DNA from: Candidatus Bathyarchaeota archaeon
Lineage (GTDB): Archaea > Thermoproteota > Bathyarchaeia > Bathyarchaeales > B26-1
Direction of reading: 5' to 3'
Length of the DNA stretch: 5,009 nucleotides
Assembly (NCBI GenBank): GCA_003662645.1
Contig: QMYL01000096.1
Span: 1 to 5,009 of the forward strand
Shown: positions 1-4,816 of the stretch, in pieces
Layout of the letters: each line of letters opens with the position of its first letter
Position numbering within the stretch: position 1 is the first letter of the stretch
Translations under genes and position numbers: made by a program
The notes under the pieces: generated by a model
What the model saw: the letters and a program-made list of their open reading frames with translations, nothing else
What the model was told of the DNA's origin: nothing
The model's database searches: none

Positions 1-1116
1 CACTTTATAGATGACTTGAGGGAGTACCTGGATGCGACGGTTTCGGAGGAGCCTACCGTCAAGTTCGGGAACGAGCTTCGCGAAGACCTTGAAAGGGTTT
101 TGGACGCTGGCCTCCCGGACTTCGTTGAGTCTATGGAGCCCCTGGTCGATGAGGTTAGAGCCTACAAGATAGGTAGAGGTTTAACCCCCATCTGCCACCT
201 CAACGGACTCTTGAGGTTCCTCTCCTTGGTTGGGTCTGGGGGTGGGGAGAGCTACGCGGCGATATACCGTAGGTCACCATCAGGCATGAACATAATAGAG
301 TATAGGTGCCTAGACCCAAGCTTGGCGGTTAAGCCTGTCGTTGATGAGGCCTACGCGGTCTTGATGATGTCAGGGACGCTGTCACCCCTAAACCTGTTCA
401 CAGAGATAATAGGCCTATCGGGCGCGGAGGTTAGGACCTACTCAGCTATAGCTAGACCTGAGAACGTCCGCACATTCATAGATATGACCGTCACAACGAG
501 GTTCAAGGAGAGGGGGAGCGAGATGCTCAGGAGGTATGGTGAGAGGATACTGAAGCTCATCCAGCGCGTTCCGAACGGTGTATTGATATTCTTCCCCCAG
601 AGGGGTTTGATGATGGAGGCCTTGAGGAACTGGATCCAGAACGGCTTCGTGAAGAGGAGGGGTGGGAGGCTCCTCCTCGGCGGTAAAAGGGTGTTCATCG
701 AGGGGGAGAGGGCCTACGAGAATGCTAGGATAGTTGACGAGTATAAGGCATCGGCCAAGAGTGGTGATGGAGCCGTCCTTCTCGCCGTGTTTAGGGGGAG
801 GAACGCTGAGGGTTCAAACTTCCCCTATGAGGAGGCTAGGGGAATATTCCTAGTGGGGCTTCCATACGCGGACTACCACGACCCCCTCGTCAGGGCTCAG
901 ATCCAGTACTTCAATGGTAAGGAGCCCCGTCTAGGTGAGAGGTGGTATATCATGGATGCCTTCAGGGCCGCTAACCAGGCGATGGGTAGGGGGATACGCC
1001 ATAGGGATGACTGGTGCAACTTCTTCTTGATGGATAGGAGGTACAGCTCCTATTGGAGGTTGATCTCCAGGTGGGCCATTGAGGGTGGGGTTGAGAGGCT
1101 TAACGGGATAGATTGA
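1..1116 (+). CDS. XPD/Rad3-like superfamily 2 DNA helicase, C-terminal part (5' end outside window)
   Basis: ATP-dependent DNA helicase of the XPD/Rad3/DinG group. The frame is open from base 1 (cac ttt ata gat gac), so the TTG at 16 is not a real start and 371 C-terminal residues are visible. Helicase domain 2 motifs are in order (numbered from the window edge): MSGTLSP at 123-129 (motif III-like), GVLIFFPQ at 193-200 (motif IV region), FRGRNAEGSNF at 264-274 (motif V), LVGLPYADYHDP just after it, and QAMGRGIRHRDD at 326-337 (motif VI with its arginines). Family members usually exceed 550 residues, so Walker A, the 4Fe-4S cysteines, the DEAH box and much of the Arch domain must lie upstream. 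Family members act in nucleotide-excision repair or repair-linked unwinding. One oddity is that motif V reads EGSNF where XPD proteins usually have EGxDF. The gene ends in TGA and faces the next gene convergently. The family is very likely; the exact orthologue is not settled. Confidence 0.9.
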   Translation, partial: HFIDDLREYLDATVSEEPTVKFGNELREDLERVLDAGLPDFVESMEPLVDEVRAYKIGRGLTPICHLNGLLRFLSLVGSGGGESYAAIYRRSPSGMNIIEYRCLDPSLAVKPVVDEAYAVLMMSGTLSPLNLFTEIIGLSGAEVRTYSAIARPENVRTFIDMTVTTRFKERGSEMLRRYGERILKLIQRVPNGVLIFFPQRGLMMEALRNWIQNGFVKRRGGRLLLGGKRVFIEGERAYENARIVDEYKASAKSGDGAVLLAVFRGRNAEGSNFPYEEARGIFLVGLPYADYHDPLVRAQIQYFNGKEPRLGERWYIMDAFRAANQAMGRGIRHRDDWCNFFLMDRRYSSYWRLISRWAIEGGVERLNGID

Positions 1117-1228
1117 AGAACTCCCCCAGCATCTCTCCAGCCTCCGGTGTAAGCCTTTTCAGCCCGACCGGTGTCTCGTAACTCCAGGATCTATCCAAGT
1201 CTCCATCCTCCTCGAAGGCCCTTAACAA
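1100..1228 (-). CDS. Possible small ORF or gene remnant, antisense at the 3' end of the helicase gene
   Basis: I do not recognise this product. A minus-strand frame of 42 codons runs from a TTG at 1228 to a TAA at 1100-1102, overlapping the last 17 bases of the helicase gene on the other strand. Codons look used (GAG, GAT, GGA, GAC, GTC, GGG) and the predicted end, GLKRLTPEAGEMLGEFF, is charged and helix-like, unlike random intergenic translation. A second possible start is the TTG at 1198 (32 residues), which has a GGAGGATG-like ribosome site a few bases upstream. The open frame continues upstream without a stop into the end of the deacetylase gene, so this could also be the remnant tail of a longer gene or chance. 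It sits just downstream of the deacetylase in the same direction and might be co-transcribed with it. Confidence 0.25.
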   Translation of the reverse strand: MLRAFEEDGDLDRSWSYETPVGLKRLTPEAGEMLGEFFNLSR

Positions 1229-1263
1229 ACTGTTCCGCCTTCCCTTTAGTTCTTGATTATGGT

Positions 1264-2130
1264 TTAGCTGCTTTTCCTGTCTATCTCTGAGATCCTCCTC
1301 TTGTACTCTGTGTAGTCTATCCTCGGTCTTGGATTGAACTTTAGGTAGACCTCTATGTACCCGTCGCCCGTGAACCGTTCGGATCTTATCTCTACTAGTT
1401 GGTCTATTATCCTCTCCTGGGACTTGAACTCCTTGAGGGATCGGATTATCCTCCCCTCAACCTCTGGTTTGGCTTTTACGGCCACGTTTCCTCTTAGGGC
1501 TGTTTTTCTCCCTTTAACGAGCGCGTCTTCCGGTGAGAAGTCTCCCCATACGCTGTATTTTAGGTAGCTCCTTACCCTGTGCGGTTTGCCCCACTCGACG
1601 AGTACGGCGTCCCCAACCTGCGGTCCATCGTAGGAGCCTATTATGGAGAGGGCTTCATGGTCTATGTGCTCCCTATACTCGTTTGGGATTATCATCCTCG
1701 TCGGTTTTATCTTCCTGAGCGTCTTGAGGGTCTTCGGCATGGTTCCCTCCATGTTGTTCGGCAATAGCCATCCTATGTATGATCTCAGGCTGAAGTCTGG
1801 GTATTCAAATCGTATTATGTTCTCCTCCTCTATCCCGAGCCTCCTGTAGGCGTTTCTGGATTCAACCCTCCTCTTGGATACGATCGTATCCTTCTCCTCG
1901 AGCGTGCTGTATCCACCCCTCCCATCGCAGTATATGATCACGTAGGTCTCGCATCCCTCCTGGATAAGGGCTGAGATTAGGTAGCCAACTCCGAGGAGGG
2001 CGTCGTCATCGTGGGGACTGAGGACCGCCACCCTCTCATCCCCACCCATCCAATCATCAAAGAGTAGGCCGATATCACGGCTCCTCACACCCCTATCAAG
2101 GTCGTAGTAGATGAAATCCGAACCACCCAA
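1264..2130 (-). CDS. PIG-L/LmbE-family zinc-dependent deacetylase
   Basis: Predicted metal-dependent hydrolase of the PIG-L/LmbE fold, a family that typically removes N-acetyl groups from N-acetylglucosamine-type sugars. The substrate here is unknown. The Rossmann-like beginning reads RVAVLSPHDDDALLG. His and the third Asp match the zinc ligands of the family motif (usually PHPDDxxxG), and the middle Asp matches the catalytic base; the usual Pro after His is replaced by Asp. CDGRGGYS follows the second strand, and NEYREHIDHEAL supplies the downstream histidines expected to complete the metal site. The C-terminal third is not a motif I recognise. The start is uncertain. The frame is open to a TTG at 2190 and an ATG at 2175, but those add a hydrophobic stretch (WVSDLVWFGLWVVA) unlike a cytoplasmic PIG-L start. 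I prefer the TTG at 2130: GGGTGGT precedes it and a TTATAT box lies about 45 bases upstream. That gives 288 residues; the 2190 start gives 308. The stop is TAA. Confidence 0.85.
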   Translation of the reverse strand: MGGSDFIYYDLDRGVRSRDIGLLFDDWMGGDERVAVLSPHDDDALLGVGYLISALIQEGCETYVIIYCDGRGGYSTLEEKDTIVSKRRVESRNAYRRLGIEEENIIRFEYPDFSLRSYIGWLLPNNMEGTMPKTLKTLRKIKPTRMIIPNEYREHIDHEALSIIGSYDGPQVGDAVLVEWGKPHRVRSYLKYSVWGDFSPEDALVKGRKTALRGNVAVKAKPEVEGRIIRSLKEFKSQERIIDQLVEIRSERFTGDGYIEVYLKFNPRPRIDYTEYKRRISEIDRKSS

Positions 2131-2170
2131 CGCTACCACCCACAAACCAAACCATACTAAGTCAGAAACC

Positions 2171-2180
2171 CACATATAAC
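2171..2180 (-). promoter_or_regulatory. TATA-like box supporting the downstream start of the deacetylase
   Basis: On the minus strand this reads GTTATATGTG. Centred near 2175, it would place transcription initiation near 2149, about 19 bases before the TTG at 2130, with GGGTGGT in between as a ribosome-binding site. It overlaps the alternative ATG at 2175. If it is the true box, the first 20 residues of the longest reading frame are not translated. Confidence 0.35.
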
Positions 2181-2225
2181 AGTAGACCAAGACGGATGAG
2201 TAGGGCGTCGGAGGAACCCCTCTGA

Positions 2226-2261
2226 TTTGGGCGCCAATAAAATTTTCTTTTGGCGGCCAAA
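2226..2261. promoter_or_regulatory. Operator-like dyad enclosing a TATA-like core, upstream of the deacetylase
   Basis: TTTGGGCGCCAA (2226-2237) and TTGGCGGCCAAA (2250-2261) form a 12-base inverted repeat with a single mismatch. They are separated by 12 AT-rich bases (2238-2249). Each arm is also close to palindromic by itself (TTGG..CCAA), with centres 23 bases apart, roughly two helical turns. Read on the minus strand, the spacer gives AAGAAAATTTTATT, a plausible BRE/TATA element about 26 bases before position 2215, which would serve the longer deacetylase starts. The layout suits a dimeric or tetrameric repressor covering the promoter. No U-tract follows on either strand, so a terminator is less likely. 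Confidence 0.4.
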
Positions 2262-2369
2262 AAGTGTCGAGTTCTCGTGGAGGCGGGACGATGCCATCTT
2301 CCTCGATGGGTTAATTAGTATTCGGTAACGGCGGAAGTATCGTTCAGGGATAGAACTTAAGGGTGTTGG

Positions 2370-2444
2370 TGGGGCTGCCCGGATTTGAACCGGGGTCCCG
2401 AGAGCCCGAGTCTCGGAGCCTAGACCAAGCTAGCCGACAGCCCC
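2370..2444 (-). tRNA. tRNA-Pro (anticodon CGG)
   Basis: The reverse complement folds into a full cloverleaf of 75 nt. The acceptor stem is GGGGCTG paired with CAGCCCC. The D arm has GGCT/GGCT (two G-U pairs) and the invariant AG..GG in its loop. The anticodon stem is CGAGA/TCTCG with loop CTCGGGC, giving anticodon CGG, which reads proline CCG codons. The variable loop is four bases (GGAC). The T arm is CCCGG/CCGGG with loop TTCAAAT. The discriminator is A, as expected for proline. Bases 2369-2367 read CCA on this strand, so the 3' CCA appears to be encoded. There is no intron. Just outside the 5' end, base 2445 would be one more G. A decayed reductase gene ends exactly at this 5' boundary. 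Confidence 0.95.
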
Positions 2445-2821
2445 CTTTTTAATTGTGTGCATTTTATCCCTTATCAACCTTACTTCGTTCTCGTTACCCC
2501 TGTCTACCGTAGGGGTATATGTATACGCACAGCCCGCATAATCCTTCTCCGAGTTTATCTTGTTCTATGGTCTGGGATGCCGGTATCTGGTAGGCCTATA
2601 AGTGAAGATCACAGCTGGGTCGTCATGCCTATACGGTTCATCTACAACGGCGTCCGATAGCCTCATACCTATCGATATACCCCTCGGGAAGGCTCTCAGG
2701 TAATCCCACCCTGCCTGCAGATGAAGTCTTGGGCGACCGATAGGTCGGTAACCCCGAATAAGTCCGCCCCAAGCTTCCTAGCCGTCACCTCAAGTTCAAC
2801 CTGTAACTTCGACGACGCCAA
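2445..2821 (-). pseudogene. Degraded, truncated 4Fe-4S epoxyqueuosine reductase-like (COG1600-type) gene
   Basis: Remains of an iron-sulfur protein of the epoxyqueuosine-reductase-like family. From a TTG at 2821 the first frame gives KLQVELEVTARKLGADLFGV then TDLSVAQDFICRQGG, the usual start of this family (a helix followed by GADL.GV.DL). At the GGG near 2704-2707 the sense jumps by one base into DYLRAFPRGISIGMRLSDA then VVDEPYRHDDPAVIFTYR, matching the family's conserved (A)ISIG.RLSDA.VD block. That frame meets an in-frame TAG at 2564-2566, then continues with YTPTVDRGNENEVRLIRDKM, which resembles the 'PxxxTVDRxxL..SHKM' section but is shorter than expected in between. The sequence stops at the tRNA-Pro 5' end. 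The ferredoxin-like 4Fe-4S cysteines and the rest are absent, so it cannot be functional. The family call rests on remembered patterns; its broken state is directly visible. Confidence 0.65.
2461..2476 (-). promoter_or_regulatory. Candidate TATA region of tRNA-Pro
   Basis: On the minus strand this reads TGATAAGGGATAAAAT, ending 17 bases before the mature tRNA 5' end. Two TATA-like cores are present. GATAAG, centred near 2473, would start transcription about 3 bases before the tRNA, which fits an archaeal tRNA with a very short leader. ATAAAAT, centred near 2464, is too close for normal spacing. The element lies inside former coding sequence of the adjacent pseudogene. Confidence 0.4.
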
Positions 2822-3015
2822 CAGGGACGCTTGGAGATAATGTCTAGAAAGCGAATGGGATGAAAGAAGTCTAAAGACGGGAAGGGTAATCCATAGATGC
2901 AAAGAGGAAAAGATTAAAGACCGAACAGCAAAGCGTAAACACCCATCAACAGGCGACGAAGCCCATTTTCGTTACACGCTGACGTAGACGGTCATATTCC
3001 AAAGCAGATGTTTCT
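2822..3015. other. Intergenic stretch between the two pseudogenes, no supported gene
   Basis: About 190 bases between the reductase remnant and the acetyltransferase. On the minus strand a 17-codon piece (EYDRLRQRVTKMGFVAC, then TGA, ending near 2946) reads like coding sequence, but I cannot assign it. A TCTTTAGAC element near 2869-2877 (minus) could be the old TATA box of the reductase remnant. I see no RNA gene, repeat or terminator with confidence. Confidence 0.3.
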
Positions 3016-3488
3016 CTAAAGAAGTTTACTGTAGATTATCATGTCTATTCCGCGTGTGTGCTTTCTTAGGAATCCTTCTGGTATGAAGCCGTTTTTTATG
3101 TAAAGCCTTCTGGCGGGGATTAGGCTTGGAGATGTGAAAAGCCAGATTTTATGTGCTTTTCTCTTTTTCGCCTCATCTATAAACCTATTAAGGAGTTTTG
3201 TTCCCACTCCTTTTTCACGCCTAAGAATCCGAGATGGCACACCCCCTCAGACACACCCCCTAGGGCGACGCCAATAATCTTACTATCTTCTTTAGCAACT
3301 AAGACGATTCCACGCTCACTTCTTATCATCTGCTCAAGCCATTCTTTTCCTTCAGATTTAAGCATTCTGTCAATTTCGGGGTTAACGAAAGATTCGGGAA
3401 GCCATTCGCGAAGGCTTTCCCATATCTCAACATAACACTCGGTTAATTCCTTAAGATCCTCAATTATGCCAGATCGTACATTAAACAT
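3016..3488 (-). pseudogene. GNAT-family N-acetyltransferase interrupted by a frameshift
   Basis: A GNAT acetyltransferase, which would transfer acetyl from acetyl-CoA to an unknown amine. The ATG at 3488 starts MFNVRSGIIEDLKELTECYV, typical of the first strand and helix. The GIVLVAKEDSKIIGVALGG strands follow at residues 60-78, then HLGFLGVKK up to residue 93. There the frame breaks at the A5 run (T5 on the plus strand, 3211-3215). The other frame supplies GVGTKLLNRFIDEAKKRK, the pyrophosphate loop and helix of motif A. It then gives WLFTSPSLIPARRLYIKNGF (motif B) and ends at TAG 3016-3018. One added base restores 157 residues, a normal GNAT length, but the loop would still be about four residues short of the usual V..EYRGKGxG, so a deletion near 13 bases is also possible. 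A sequencing error or programmed slippage is not excluded. The gene is AT-richer than its neighbours, which suggests transfer. An upstream ATG at 3617 is in frame, but a TATA box at 3534-3541 argues for 3488. Confidence 0.75.
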
Positions 3489-3533
3489 ACATCTTCCACG
3501 CAGTAAACTCTTACTGAAAAGGTGATGCCAAAG

Positions 3534-3541
3534 TATAAAAT
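3534..3541 (-). promoter_or_regulatory. TATA box of the acetyltransferase gene
   Basis: The minus strand reads AAAAAAGATATTTTATACTT, with core ATTTTATA at 3534-3541 and an A/G-rich BRE-like flank. The expected transcription start is near 3511, leaving a leader of about 22 bases to the ATG at 3488. A weak GGAAG ribosome site lies about six bases before that ATG. Confidence 0.5.
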
Positions 3542-3636
3542 ATCTTTTTTGGAGCACGCCAGCATGTAGCGAAAATAGTATTTCGTTGAACATTCTTACT
3601 TCTTCTGAAGTTCGCATCGATGATCTTCTAGATGTG

Positions 3637-3664
3637 AACCCTTAATTGGTTAAGGGGGGTAACC
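3637..3664. promoter_or_regulatory. Overlapping inverted repeats next to the TATA box, possible operator
   Basis: CCCTTAA (3639-3645) and TTAAGGG (3650-3656) form a perfect 7-base inverted repeat around TTGG. A second pair, GGTTA (3648-3652) and TAACC (3660-3664), overlaps it and runs into the BRE position of the promoter at 3666. The position directly upstream of the TATA box suits a regulator-binding site. No T-tract makes it look like a terminator. Confidence 0.35.
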
Positions 3665-3674
3665 ATTATAAAAG
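3660..3674 (+). promoter_or_regulatory. BRE/TATA promoter of the small membrane protein, possibly bidirectional
   Basis: TAACCA followed by TTATAAAAG (3666-3674) is a strong archaeal BRE/TATA arrangement. A start about 26 bases on falls at 3695-3696, exactly the first in-frame ATG (3695), so the mRNA may be leaderless. The core is nearly symmetric: the minus strand reads CCTTTTATAATGG and would place a start near 3643, upstream of the frame that extends the acetyltransferase to 3617. Confidence 0.6.
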
Positions 3675-3694
3675 GGACCTCCATTAAAGGGTTT

Positions 3695-3859
3695 ATGGTA
3701 GGGGAAAGCGGGATGGATCAGTCTGAGAAGAGGGTTATCGCCTCGCTTCTACTACTATTAGGCTTAACCCTCCTCGCGATAGGCCTAAACACCGGACAGA
3801 TAGAGATGATAATGAGGCTTCTGAAGGAGACCTTTGGACCTGCCATCGCTGGCTCATAA
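3695..3859 (+). CDS. Small single-pass membrane protein, unknown function
   Basis: A 54-residue frame from ATG 3695 to TAA 3857-3859, or 48 residues from the in-frame ATG at 3713. I do not recognise the family. The longer form begins MVGESGMDQSEKRV, followed by a hydrophobic segment, VIASLLLLLGLTLLAIGL, long enough to span the membrane once. A short amphipathic helix (QIEMIMRLLKETFG) and PAIAGS complete the protein. Two positive charges precede the membrane segment and few follow it closely, which predicts the N-terminus in the cytoplasm. The TATA box at 3666-3673 predicts a start at 3695, making the first ATG leaderless. If the second ATG is used, GGTAGGGGAAAG serves as a short purine-rich leader. 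Codon use (CTA, ATA, AGG) matches the flanking native genes. It precedes thi4 in the same direction, but thi4 seems to have its own promoter, so a functional link is not shown. Confidence 0.65.
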   Translation: MVGESGMDQSEKRVIASLLLLLGLTLLAIGLNTGQIEMIMRLLKETFGPAIAGS

Positions 3860-3872
3860 ACCCGAACCGAGG

Positions 3873-3947
3873 ATGGAAAAGCTTATCTTTATGGTGTATC
3901 CCTCTCAGATGGAAAGTCACCCCTTTAAAGATGGGAGGATAAAATAG
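3873..3947 (+). other. Short upstream reading frame in the thi4 leader region
   Basis: An ATG at 3873 opens a 24-codon frame (MEKLIFMVYPSQMESHPFKD and four more residues) ending in TAG 3945-3947, 46 bases before the thi4 ATG. It contains two further in-frame ATGs, and GATGGAAA occurs twice (3872-3879 and 3908-3915). The ribosome site is weak, and the frame overlaps the likely thi4 TATA box, so it may not be translated. I saw no convincing thiamine-pyrophosphate riboswitch core here. Confidence 0.15.
3937..3946 (+). promoter_or_regulatory. Candidate TATA box of thi4
   Basis: Reads AGGATAAAATAGG around 3936-3948, with core GATAAAAT. It would start transcription near 3968, about 26 bases before the ATG at 3994. 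That would exclude the upstream ATG at 3964 from the mRNA. A weaker alternative is CTTATCTTTA near 3882-3891. Confidence 0.45.
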
Positions 3948-3975
3948 GTAGTTAAGCTGGTTGATGCGGAAAGCC

Positions 3976-3988
3976 GGGGAGGAGAGGG
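3976..3988 (+). promoter_or_regulatory. Ribosome-binding site that decides the thi4 start
   Basis: GGGGAGGAGAGGG lies 5-15 bases before ATG 3994 and matches the archaeal anti-Shine-Dalgarno well. The alternative starts at 3961 (TTG) and 3964 (ATG) have no such site, and their codons would encode this purine stretch as part of a non-conserved N-terminal extension. Confidence 0.6.
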
Positions 3989-3993
3989 ATAGG

Positions 3994-4794
3994 ATGGGGA
4001 AGATCAAGATTAGGGAGGTCGACGAGTCAGAGATAACCAGAACCATAATAAAGAAGGCTCTAGAGGAATGGCTCAACCTAACCGAGACCGATGTGATAAT
4101 AGCGGGAGCCGGCCCGTCGGGCCTAACAGCCGCAACATACCTAGCTAAGGCTGGGCTCAGAACCCTAGTTCTGGAGAGGAGGCTCTCACCGGGGGGAGGG
4201 ATAGGCGGTGGGGGTATGCTCTTCCATAAGGTTGTGATACAATCCCCAGCCGATGAGATAGCTAGGGAGATGGGCTGCAGACTTGAGGAGGTTGGGGATG
4301 GACTCTACACCGCAGACACAGTCGAGGTGATAACGAAACTCGCATCCTCAGCCATAGAAGCCGGGGCGAAGATAATACTCGGCGTAACTGTTGAGGACCT
4401 AATCTACAGGTCGCCTCCCCCAAAGATAGTCGGGGTTGTGATACAGTGGACGGCCGTTGTGGAGTCAGGCCTACACGTAGACCCGATAGGGGTCAAGGCC
4501 AAGGCCGTCATAGACTGCACAGGACACCAAGCCGAGGTTATAACAGTAGCCTCAGAGAAGATACCAGAACTTAACCTATTCGTCCAAGGGGAGAAGTCGA
4601 TGTGGGCCTCAAAGGCTGAGGAGCTCACCGTGGAGAAGACGGGTGAAGTCTGTGAGGGGCTATATGTAGCCGGGATGGCGGCTGCATCGCTCCACCAGAC
4701 GCCCAGGATGGGGCCGATATTCGGCGGTATGCTCCTGAGCGGGAGGAAGGTAGCCGAGCTCGTGATAGAGAAGCTCCTTAGAAGGCAGGGCTGA
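3994..4794 (+). CDS. thi4: Sulfide-dependent thiazole synthase, archaeal Thi4 (thiamine biosynthesis)
   Basis: Cytoplasmic enzyme that builds the thiazole moiety of thiamine (adenylated carboxythiazole) from NAD, glycine and sulfur. The 266-residue protein matches archaeal Thi4 in length. It shows the NAD/FAD-type fold: [20 protein letters not shown] with GxGxxG at 38-43, then [20 protein letters not shown] at 58-77. TWT-type region residues [14 protein letters not shown] follow at 151-164. The C-terminal block [20 protein letters not shown] at 237-256 is the family signature. At the position where yeast Thi4 carries its sacrificial cysteine, this protein has His161 (GLHVDP), as in methanogen enzymes that use free sulfide with iron and turn over repeatedly. 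That implies an anaerobic, sulfide-containing habitat. The start at 3994 is chosen because of the strong purine-rich ribosome site; the frame extends to 3961. The product name is secure; the sulfur source is inferred from the histidine. Confidence 0.95.
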   Translation: MGKIKIREVDESEITRTIIKKALEEWLNLTETDVIIAGAGPSGLTAATYLAKAGLRTLVLERRLSPGGGIGGGGMLFHKVVIQSPADEIAREMGCRLEEVGDGLYTADTVEVITKLASSAIEAGAKIILGVTVEDLIYRSPPPKIVGVVIQWTAVVESGLHVDPIGVKAKAVIDCTGHQAEVITVASEKIPELNLFVQGEKSMWASKAEELTVEKTGEVCEGLYVAGMAAASLHQTPRMGPIFGGMLLSGRKVAELVIEKLLRRQG

Positions 4795-4816
4795 GAGGAA
4801 GGGAACGTGCAGATAG

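Noticed and set aside
2226..2261. Reading the dyad as a transcription terminator of the tRNA
   Set aside because: No T-tract follows the stem on either strand, and it lies over 100 bases from the tRNA 3' end.
2340..2460. Attachment site of an integrative element at tRNA-Pro
   Set aside because: I found no second copy of the tRNA 3' end in the window and no integrase gene, so integration cannot be supported here.
2564..2566. TAG in the reductase remnant as a pyrrolysine or read-through codon
   Set aside because: The same gene also has a frameshift upstream and lacks its C-terminal half, so simple decay explains the stop. No pyrrolysine machinery is visible.
2457..2660. Plus-strand frame of 67 codons upstream of the tRNA
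   Set aside because: It is the mirror of the reductase remnant on the minus strand, and the minus-strand reading gives recognisable protein blocks.
3151..3435. Plus-strand frame of 94 codons
   Set aside because: It is antisense to the acetyltransferase, rich in Ser/Pro/Thr/His as expected of a shadow frame, and has no family signal.
3489..3617. N-terminal 43-residue extension of the acetyltransferase from ATG 3617
   Set aside because: The GNAT fold begins at MFNVRS (3488) and a good TATA box lies within the extension. I kept it only as an alternative.
3901..3960. Thiamine-pyrophosphate riboswitch upstream of thi4
   Set aside because: The CTGAGA and CTGGATAATGCCAG-like core segments are not present in the needed order. 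TCTCAGATGG is only a superficial match.
3735..4076. Minus-strand frame of 113 codons
   Set aside because: It overlaps the small membrane protein, the thi4 promoter and the thi4 start on the opposite strand, and its composition is shadow-like.
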